Positions 55,227 through 64,000 of a DNA stretch of 64,000 nt are shown piece after piece. Under the pieces are notes generated by a model. It searched no databases. It was given only the letters and a program-made list of their open reading frames with translations, and was not told the origin of the DNA. The stretch is from Lantana camara (lineage: Eukaryota > Streptophyta > Magnoliopsida > Lamiales > Verbenaceae). Position numbers and translations under genes: made by a program. The stretch is taken from positions 58,869,501 to 58,933,500 of the forward strand of contig CM074862.1 of assembly GCA_037501455.1 (NCBI GenBank), written 5' to 3'. Each line of letters opens with the position of its first letter. The first letter of the stretch is position 1.

Positions 55227-55951
55227 TGATACGAACTCCACGTACTTGCCGTGAAACCCTATACCAATACTTGGAGTTCTTGATTTTCGATCGTCCACTT
55301 CAAGGTTAAAATTGAGGAGTGTGACCCGTTTGCTATAATGAGCAAGGAACCAACACTATCAGATTTGAAAAGTAATGCACCCCGTCGACTATAATGAGTC
55401 GGGAAATGACATTATCTGGTGGAGGGTTTGAAACCCTAATGACGTTCAGCCAAGAACTAGAGAGTTGAACTCACTTGAATCACAAATTCATTAAGAGTTG
55501 ACTGAAAAAACGAAATACAAGGCTGAAATATAAAGATGCATGCATGGGAATTCTAAGAGACAATTCAGAATTCAAAGAGACAAGCTAATCCCGTCACCTT
55601 CCTTGTAGGCTGAATAAAAATGGGCTTAACCTAATCTAAATGCATGGAAAATAAATAAAAAGATGGCCCAAAGTATAATATAATAGTTCAGGGCCAAATT
55701 ACAATAAGCTTAACACAATTTGGGCTTAAAATTTGATCACTAAGACATTGAAACAAGGTTGATTGGATCCAGCTGAATACTTGTCTTCTTGGGGCTCTTC
55801 TTGAGTTATTTGGATCAAAAGAGATTGAACTTCCTCTTGCATTCTTTTGGACCGTGACCTTGTGATAGGTCCAACATAACTTGGTTCATTTTGAGTTGTG
55901 ATCATATCATCATTTGGATCAAAATGTGGCCTTGTTTTATGATTCACATCA
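55227..55951 (-). repeat. CRM-F3 3' LTR
   Basis: 725 bp, TGATACG...CACATCA, with the polypurine tract at 55952-55965. The left flank is Tek-H internal sequence, not a primer site, so this is the 3' LTR of a minus-strand copy. Confidence 0.85.
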
Positions 55952-56163
55952 TCCTCCCCTTCTTGAAAAGGATTTGACCTCGAATCAAAATCTGCATCAA
56001 AAGGAGTTAAATCAGCCACATTAAAAGTTGCACTTACACTATACTTACCCGGAAGATAAATCTTGTAAGCATTATCATTAATCCTTTCCAACACTTTGAA
56101 TGGTCCATCTCCCCTTGGATCAAGCTTGGACTTCCGTTGGTTATTGAATCTCTCCTTCCTAAA
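55726..56163 (-). pseudogene. CRM-F3 pol C-terminus, running into the LTR
   Basis: Minus-strand frame: part of GPY/F (LERINDNAYKIYLPG), FNVADLTPFDADFDSRSNPF, QEGEDD across the purine tract, then about 75 codons inside the LTR (GPITRSRSKRMQEEVQSLL) to a TAA at 55726. Of the three copies this has the cleanest tail. Similarity ends abruptly at 56163 (CTTCCTAAAAT), leaving no further pol. Confidence 0.8.
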
Positions 56164-58137
56164 ATCCGTGCTTGACTTGTCTTTAATTTCTTCAGTGTAC
56201 CCCGTTGAAGAGATGATGACCCTTCTATTCCTTCTCTTGACTTCACTCCGACACTTGCCCCTTTGGTTATGTCCTTGAAATTTGAATCGTTTATCTTGGC
56301 CAGTACTTTAATCTGCTATACTCAAGGGTTACTACCTCCAAGATCTGGATTCCAAACATAGAAATATTCAACGAACCATCTCCTCTATGCAATCTTCAAC
56401 ATGGACTCAGCAACTTAGCTCACTTTGACGGTTTAATCATTAAGCCCGTCTTATTCATTTTTTATCACCACCCTTAGGACTTCCAGGTCTTCCTTAACTT
56501 GCATTTCCATTGTTCCTATTAAAATATTTTTTCAACAAAACCTCAAATTTCCAATTTGTCTCTTGATCGTGCTCTTCGCCTTAAGAGTCTTCGCCTTCAC
56601 ATGTTAAACTCCATTCTTCGGTTCCAAATCGGAATTCTTGATTTACCCAAAGCAAAATTCCTAATCAGGGATTGCATTCGGTGTATTATTGGTATTTACG
56701 TTAAACAATCAACTTGAATAACATCCCAACTCCTTCGCTCTCTAGACCCACTTTTAATTCGGACCCCGATCTAACATCCTAAAAACAACTTCAAACTTTC
56801 TATTCTTGAATTGCCATTTCTGCTTCGGTATCAATTCTTTTCATCAAAAGATTCTTCTTCAACTTTGTTTTGTAGGCCCTTGATTGGAGTAATGGTTGAA
56901 GCATCAAGCAGGAAGGTATCCTGACACGTAACACTAGAACTATGCATGTTGGATTAGCATGCTAAATGCATGTAGCATGCAATCTCAATCAAGGAGGTAC
57001 AACAACAATTTAACAAATATAACATTAAACACCTATAGTAAGAATTTAAGTAATTAATTACAATGTATGATGCTCGTGCTCTGAATGCATTAAACTTGTC
57101 ACCGTGGTAATAGTTTTAGTATAAGATCCATTACTTTAATCTCGAAGTTGCGAGCATAAGTTATAAGTTTGAGCATTGTTCGGTCATTGATGATGCTTCC
57201 CAATCTCCGTTTGCTTCCAAATGCTTGCTTGCTTCCTTATCCTCTTGCATGTGCCCAAAGTCCCAAGAAGATGATACAAGTTGAATTCTTCATTATTCCC
57301 TGCTATTATTGCTTTACATCCATTCATTGTTCCATGATGGTGGTTGCATCTATTAAGCTTCTTTACTTGACCCCTTTGCAAAACCACACGATTGTCGGCT
57401 CTCTATTCCATGCATCCTAATTGAAAGTCCTTTCAGCACGCCATGCATCCAATCCCTTGAAATCTCCCGATTTAACCTTCTAATTGCTCAACGATATTAA
57501 CTCCAAAGATCACGGTGGTGACCTTTGGAAAATTTTATCTTGCATTGAATTCCTTCATAACCGGATGAACAAGAGTTCCCGCTTATGCCGTTGCCTCACG
57601 TATCTTCTAAATCAGAGCTTAAGTCCTCCCGATGCTCCTATGTTGATAATCTTCAAGCTTCATGAGGGGACGAGATTGACAAACTTCTTCCATAATTAAG
57701 GTCTTCTCTCAAAATGCCGAGCAATGGAATGTAGCATTTTGTAAACAATGAAGGTGCAAAACACAACCTACAATTCTCATTGTCTTCCCAATCCTTTTGT
57801 TGGTTAGTAAAAGAAACCTATTGATGAGGTCGATAGAAGCCTTATTAGCATGGTAACAACCTATAACCAAAGATTCAACTCAAATATCGATGCATGGAGA
57901 TTATTAGTATATGCTTATGGCATATATTTAGATCAATCGATACACATAAGATGCAAAATGCAACACCTAAAATAACAAAATTGAAAGTAGATCATATATA
58001 ACAAATAATTTCGAGCAATTAGTAACAATTTAACTATGAAAATTCAATGCAATGCACACATTGATGAGTTGTTCCTATGCCGTACGACCTAAACTAACTC
58101 AATCACGACACGAGAACCCCGGTTTTGCAACCTGGTG
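56164..58137. other. Unassigned sequence, probably Tek-I internal region
   Basis: About 2 kb with no LTR, gag or pol motif that I recognise on either strand. The right end is the leader of Tek-I (minus strand): the motif TTCCTATGCCGTACGACCTA is at 58072-58091. The left part adjoins the broken end of CRM-F3. Short open stretches at 57169-57420 and 57484-57699 look like chance. Confidence 0.45.
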
Positions 58138-58149
58138 GCTCTGATACCA
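58138..58149 (-). promoter_or_regulatory. Tek-I primer-binding site
   Basis: Plus-strand GCTCTGATACCA, 8 bases from the LTR at 58158. Confidence 0.9.
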
Positions 58150-58157
58150 CTTAAGGA

Positions 58158-60240
58158 TGTAGCACCCCAAACGAAAGGCGCCACATCCCCCGCATTCAGA
58201 CCCGATCCGTATATGAAATGGGAAATCCATACCGTGCCAAATCAGAGCGAACGGGGACTCACTCACCCACTATGCTAGGCGGGAACTAAACTTTCGAAAC
58301 CAATTAAACAATTCCAACAAGATAAATGCAATTGCGGAAGCGGAATATATATCTAAAATTTATATCAATCATAGAGACGGGTTCAACTAACATAGTTACC
58401 TAGTCCCGAAGTTTCCAACATATACATAAATTATAAATACAATCATAAATACGGGTGCAAACTACCCCTAGAAGCCTGTCCCGATTCAATAACATAAAAT
58501 CAATACGATTCATGGTAATATGAACAATTACAATATACGATGGTGTAACTCGTACTAAACCACAAGACTCGACAGACTCGAACTCCAGCCTAGCACTCCA
58601 AACCTGTTAAAGAACTGAAACAAATCCGGGTTTAGTCTATATGAGACTGGTGGGTATAAAACAGGGTTTAATATTATAATATTACAAGAATTTAAACACG
58701 CACGCATGCAAGCTATAATGCCATGCGAGGTTTTTGAAATATTTCCTAAGTGGGTGAAAATAAAATAAAACAACTCTCGGGATTACAATAATCAATTTAA
58801 TTCAATCATTCAATCGGTCATAACGTGAGCCCGGCGAGTGGGTAAATCTCCAACCTTCACCTCGTGTGTGCATTAATTCATTCATTCATTCCTTAGCGAT
58901 CATGTGACATTTATTCATTCATTCGGTCATTCAATCGTTATCATTCATTCATTAACAATTACACCTTTTTCCTCCGGGTGGTGAACGCGTCGTTTTGGGT
59001 TGAAGTGTACCTTCCCGCCCAACGATATATCCTCACTGGATAGATTTTGTTCCTCCCTGCCGTGTACCGACCCAGGAGAATGCGTCCACCCATTCATTGA
59101 CCAATGGGGTTACATGAATCCCCTAATTGGCACTCAGCTCCCATTCCTCGCTAAAACTCCTAAGGAGGGCCGGTATCGCCGTCATTCATTGTGGGACTAA
59201 CACATAGGATCACCATCGGCCCTTGCCTCCCCGGATAGCCATGCATTAAGTCCCTGGGCCCGTGCATTCATTCATGTTCTCGCCAAAACATTTGGTTGGA
59301 ATTTCATAAAAGAAGGGGGTTTAACAATTAAAAATCATAGACTCCTTGAAAACGACTCGATATATATATAGATATAGTACCTTTGGCTTGAAATATACAC
59401 ATTAGAATATATCGGGTCTATTTTATCGAATAGAAGAGAAACCCACTTGTTACGCCTTACCGAACCATAACAAAAGGAAAGAAAGACTTGAAGAAAGCTT
59501 ATGAACCTGGCAAGTCACCACCTTGGAGAAAACTATAAAAAAGATAATGTAATGTACTCGTGAAACTCAAGACTCCAAATGAACCATATATGACGCACGA
59601 CAATGCTATTCACACGATATGAGATATATAAGAAATATAAACCATGTTATGAGATCATATATTCAAGTAATTCATTCAAAACGTTCAATACATGGTGGTT
59701 CCATATTCATTAATTCCATATCTTTCATGATTCATAACAATTGGAGCCATAATCTTCATATAGTATTCATAGCACCTGTTCAACATGTTTACAATGCATA
59801 GAATAAGTATAGAAGCAAGAGAAATCATTTAAGACATCAAGATATTACAAGAAGGCACTTAACGTTTCAGGCTTTAGCATATAAGTCATATAATATCACA
59901 CTATTTGGTTGCTCTACCAAAACATATCAATACCCTCTGTAAATTTAACTTAACACCCAAAGCATATAATACAAAGAGTCCATATTGCATATATATCATA
60001 AAGGAGGGAGGAAGTATCATATTAAGGAAATTATTAGGGTAACAATTCATGCATGCAAGGTAACGAGCATTTAAGTCACATTAGATCATATTAAATCATA
60101 GCTCACGTAAATCACGTCAATTGAATCCGTAAATTTCATATAACAAGCATAACTCATCATATAACATGTTAACAATTCAATTATATCATAAGAAAGGCAA
60201 GAAAGTATCATACGAATTGAATAAACGAAGTATTCTTGCA
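58158..60240 (-). repeat. Tek-I 5' LTR, first segment
   Basis: TGTAGCACCCC onward. On sense this is the 3' part of the LTR: GTGCGGGGGATGTGG-like block near 58181, arm pair 58274-58284 and 58584-58594 (one mismatch), acceptor AG at 58604, hairpin AGTCT/AGACT (58634-58648), and an ATTC microsatellite at 58870-58955. It is interrupted by Tek-J after TTGCA and resumes at 63902. Confidence 0.85.
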
Positions 60241-61628
60241 TGTAACGCCCCTGTTTTTCATTCGTTCGAATATGTCGTATGTGTTTATAAATTGCGCAAA
60301 TTAAATTATTTAATTATGTGATTAAATGTTTATAAATGTTTTATATTTAATTTTGTTATAAATGGTTATTATTTTAATTTATTTCATTTTATTTTAATTC
60401 ATTATTTTAGTATTTTAAATTGTTAATTAAGGTTTAATGTTAATTAAGTATATCGTAATTAATGTTAATAAATTTCAAAATTTTAACCGTTGACCTTTAA
60501 ATTAATTTTTTTAAATGGATTTAAATTTTATTATTTATTTTGAAATGTTATAAATTTTAAATGTTTTGCGCATGAGTGTTTTAATCGTGCGTCGTTCTTA
60601 TATGATTTCATATCGAAAATTCATGAAAATTTAGTATATTGTAAATTTACGTGTTATGAACATGATTATATGCTCGTTTTATTTTTTCGACTTCATTTGA
60701 CTTGGTAACGAATTTATTTTGAATTGTGGAACCAAGTCGGGGGCTAACGAGCAATTAGCACACCCTTGGTTCCGTATATCTTGAGCTAGGGAACTCAGAA
60801 TTGAGTTCCGTCAACTCCGTTGAACTCGTAACGAAAATCCGGGTTCAATAAACTTAACCTCATATTTTTCTAAGATCTTTTGGACCCTCGAAAATTAACC
60901 GAAACTTGCAACAGGAGTCAAAACAGCCACAGCTTACCAAATGAGCCATAACTTCCTCATATCTTGACCAAATTAACCATGGTTTGAACCTATGTGACCC
61001 TAGTTAACCCCACTATCCTCCTATACCACTCCCATACCGAGCCATCCCTCACACAAAGCAAAAACTCAGCCAAAAAGCCCTGCACTCTAGAAAATCCCGT
61101 AGCCATTGTCAACCTTGAGATTCAAAGCTCAAATCTCTTCCATCTTCCATCCATTCAACAAGGTGCGTTTGGGGTTGTGATGTACATTCAATATGTGTCA
61201 TTTTAAACTATGAATCCCCATTGTTGAGCATGCTTTCATGAGTTTTTGGAGGAAAAGAGGAATAGTTAGGTTTTGTTGAAAATTCTTGAACCTTTGCTTC
61301 CTTTGAATTATTTTCTGAATTGTTTTTTGTAAGTTGATCATTCGTGATCCTTTATTTCATTTTTGGACCTATGATTCATGGTGGTTGAATACTTATTGAT
61401 ATGCCATTAATGAACTTTGGAGATTAGGTTGAGACTTGAACTCATCTTCTCCTTCTTCACGTTTGGAATTGCTACTGCTACAAAAGGGACTGATATTGTT
61501 GTCATTATGCTGAATATATTGCCTTAACTTGTTGGCTGGTGTGTTGGATGAAGCTTGTATGATTTATGCCCTGTTTTTTTTCTTCCTCTTACCCTGCTTT
61601 GCTGCTGCTGTCCGATTCTCACTGTGAC

Positions 61629-61755
61629 ATTCTCCCCGGGCGGGGAGAATTACACCTTGAAAGTCCCCGACCGGGGACTTACCCGCCTTCCTTCTTCTAG
61701 TAGTTTTCCCCGGGCCGGGGAGTTTGGAGAACAAATTTCCCTCGGGCGGGGAGAT
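61629..61755 (+). repeat. Intronic hairpin array of Tek-J
   Basis: Stem ATTCTCCCC with loop GGGC (61629-61650, 9 perfect pairs); AAGTCCCC with loop GACC (61661-61680, 8 perfect pairs); CCCC/GGGG with loop GGGCC (61706-61722); and a weak one with loop GGGC (61735-61755). The stems are unrelated to those of Tek-A and Tek-C, yet the GGGC loop recurs. Confidence 0.8.
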
Positions 61756-62253
61756 CCTTGTGATTTCAGTTCTTTTGCTGCAACTTTGGGTAGTGTGTGC
61801 TGTGTATATAAATGTAATATATACTACGTATATATATACTTGGTTTAGTGTGTGCACATAATATATGTGTATATATATATATATATATGGTGTGTACGTG
61901 AAGTATATATGTATATATATATATATATATATTATTATGAAATGAAATCTTAAGATGTGTATGTGTGTTTATGTAATATAATATGCATATATGTAATTTA
62001 TTGTGTTGGTGCATGGAATGTTAAGTGTGGGTGCGTGAGTGCTAGTTGTGCATGCATGTGTGTATTGTGTTGTATATATAAATGTATAGGTATGTAGTGC
62101 ATGTTATATATATTATAGGTTACATGTTGCGTGTGTATATATATATATGTAAAATGTATGTATAATATATTATATGTAATGCATGAAAATCTTTAATTGA
62201 AATTGCCCATGCATGCTTAATATGTGTACGTGAGTGGTTGTATTTCATATGCG

Positions 62254-62255
<2 letters not shown>

Positions 62256-62298
<43 letters not shown>
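62256..62298. repeat. TA microsatellite
   Basis: About 20 uninterrupted TA units inside the inferred Tek-J intron; shorter TA runs lie at 61872-61890 and 61912-61932. Confidence 0.9.
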
Positions 62299-62301
<3 letters not shown>

Positions 62302-63896
62302 GTTAATTAATTAATGAGAATTTTAATTGTTCTAATTTTTTAATATTTCCTTTCAAATTGTGATCTTAAGTGGTTAAATGGTATGAATTCGATGATTGTG
62401 TACATATATGAAGTTATGGGTGCTCGTGGTATGATATTATATGACTTAATATGAATTTTATGAATTCTTTTAACGTGAAATATGATCTAATATGACATTA
62501 TATGATCTAAGAGCTATCTCGTTTCATTCTTTATACATCATTAGCATCCATATGCAAATGTCGTTCGTCATATTTGGTTCATTTGGAGTTTTGAGTCTCT
62601 CGAACACGTTACATTGTCCTTTGTACAGTTTTCTCCAGGGCGGAAATGCCGGCTTCATAGGACACTTTCAAGTCTTCTTGTCCTCTTAGTTTGTTCGGTA
62701 AGAGACGTACAGGTGGGATTCTCTACTATCTAGTTAAATGACCCTATATCCTCCCAACGTGTAAAGTTTTCGGCCAAAAGTTAGTATATGTATATAGAGT
62801 CGTTTTAAAGAGTAAATGATTTTAAAGTAAAGCCCTTCTTTTATGAACCTACCAAATGTTTTGGCGAGAAAAGAATGAATGTTATGCACAGAATGGGGCC
62901 CAGGGACTTGGTGTGAGTGGTGACCCGAGGAGGCAAGGGCTGACGGTGAACCCTCACACTAGTCCCACCAATGAACGGCGTAACCGGACCTCGTTAGGAG
63001 TTAGCGAGGAATGGACGCTGAGTGCCATTTGGGGAGTCATGTTCCCCTTTTGGTCAATGAATGGATGGTTCGGGCCGATCACCCAGCCATCACCCTGAGG
63101 AAGAAGGCGTAAATGTTCATGAATGTGCACAAAAGAATGTTATGCATGAATGAAAGAAAGAAAGAAAGAATGTTTAATGAACTACACGAGGTGTTGGTTG
63201 GAGATAATGCACGCCTACTCGCCGGGCAACAAAAGACCTAAAGAATGAAAAATGAACGTTATAATCCCTTTTGATGACTTATTTATTTCACCCACTTGGG
63301 AAATGCTCTAAAAACCTCATTTGGGATTATAACTTGCATGTGAATGTTTAAATATTGTTGTATATGTTACTTATGCCTCGTTTTATATCCACCAGTCTCC
63401 TATAGACTGAACCACGTTTGTTTTCAGTTTCTTTGCAGGTTTGGAGTGCTAGGCGGGAAGTCTTGTTTGTTCTGACGTTTATATAGGTTAGAGTCGGTCC
63501 ATGTGCATAACGAATCATGATTTGTTTAAGCTATGGAGAACGTATGATTTGTATTGATCATTATTATTGTCGTGAATTCAGGATAAGCTTATTGGAATAG
63601 AAAGATTTAGAATTAATGTGGTATGATTTTATTGAATTTCGGGATTAGGTATCTATGCTAGTTGAACCCCGTTGCTCTTGGCTTATCTTGTTATATATGT
63701 ATGTACATTGCTTCCGCATTCGTGATATTTCCGTTTTACTGTCTCTTTGGTTGCGAAAGTTAGTTCCCGCCTAGCTTAGCGAGTGTGTATGTCCCCGTTC
63801 GCTGTGATCTAGCTCGGGTAAGGATTGTCCATTTCATATTCGGGTCGGGTCGGGTCTCGGTGCGGGGGATGTGGTACCTTGCACTCGGGTGCTACA

Positions 63897-64000
63897 TTGC
63901 ATGCATGCACTTATAAGAGCATATAATACATATCTTGTTAAATAAACAAATAAAAGTATCGAAATCACGTAATAAATTCCTAACAAATTATATAACTCCT
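63897..64000 (-). repeat. Tek-I 5' LTR, second segment
   Basis: Resumes with TTGCA after the solo LTR and runs off the window. No further feature is seen. Confidence 0.8.

Larger units (their letters stand above)
61163..63438 (+). other. Inferred intron inside the Tek-J LTR
   Basis: Donor AAG|GTGCGT at 61162/61163. Hairpin AGTCT/AGACT (63394-63408, loop CCTAT), then GAAC, 27 bases before TTCTTTGCAG ending 63438. The branch motif CTGAA is weaker than in the other families. 2276 bases. Confidence 0.5.
60241..63896 (+). mobile_element. Tek-J solo LTR
   Basis: 3656 bp, TGTAACGCCCC...GGGTGCTACA, flanked by exact TTGCA (60236-60240 and 63897-63901), with no internal region, primer site or second LTR: the product of recombination between the two LTRs of a former element. 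It contains the complete LTR architecture: donor, hairpins, branch hairpin, acceptor and the perfect 12-base arms GCTAGGCGGGAA (63448-63459) and TTCCCGCCTAGC (63764-63775). Long TA runs at 61800-62300, and a GAAA repeat near 63150. Confidence 0.93.

Overview
The window is plant DNA (angiosperm; a eudicot is likely but not proven) made almost entirely of nested Ty3/gypsy LTR retrotransposons. I found no host gene, tRNA, rRNA or CRISPR. Every coding region is a retroelement gag/pol relic with stop codons, frameshifts or deletions. Names below are my own labels: Tek-A, B, C, E, G, H, I, J are Tekay/Del-like chromovirus families with very long LTRs (about 2.6-3.6 kb); Tat-D is a Tat-lineage gag-only element; CRM-F1, F2, F3 are copies of a CRM-like chromovirus whose pol reading frame runs into its 3' LTR.

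Layout. Tek-G (+) starts at the left edge (LTR end, primer site, gag) and is cut at 1597 by Tek-E (-). The 3' LTR of Tek-E (1597-2388, resuming at 40906-41800) is split by CRM-F1 (-, from 2389), whose 5' LTR is split by Tat-D (-, from 4649), whose gag is split by Tek-B (-, 8671-36924, TSD ACAAG). The two LTRs of Tek-B each contain a further full element: Tek-A (+, 11543-21470, TSD GCGAG/GTGAG) and Tek-C (+, 23453-33440, TSD TGAGG). This is a six-layer nest: G, E, F1, D, B, then A or C. Right of it, Tek-E continues (41801-48312) as a reduced element with a capsid-less, nucleocapsid-only Gag. Its 5' LTR is broken by CRM-F2 (48313), which is broken in its integrase by Tek-H (+, 49892), which is broken by CRM-F3 (55227-56163). 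A 2 kb stretch that I could not assign follows, then the 5' end of Tek-I (-, LTR from 58158), interrupted by a solo LTR, Tek-J (60241-63896, TSD TTGCA).

Most interesting signal. All eight unrelated-looking Tekay-type LTR families share a module that reads as a spliceosomal intron inside the LTR. Its parts are a donor (AAG|GTGAGT-like) about 0.5-1 kb into the LTR; 1.65-2.3 kb of intron; and, at the 3' end, a small hairpin with compensatory stem changes set directly against a CTRAY branch-point motif 26-45 bases before a pyrimidine-rich AG. The introns contain family-specific arrays of perfect hairpins (GGGC/GGGG loops in A, C and J). Downstream lie a conserved long-range inverted repeat (GCTAGGCGGGA / TCCCGCCTAGC), a hairpin overlapping the primer-binding site, and a 20-base leader motif 43-46 bases after the primer site. 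I infer a structured, spliced retrotransposon leader. All divergences quoted are by eye; nothing was searched in databases.
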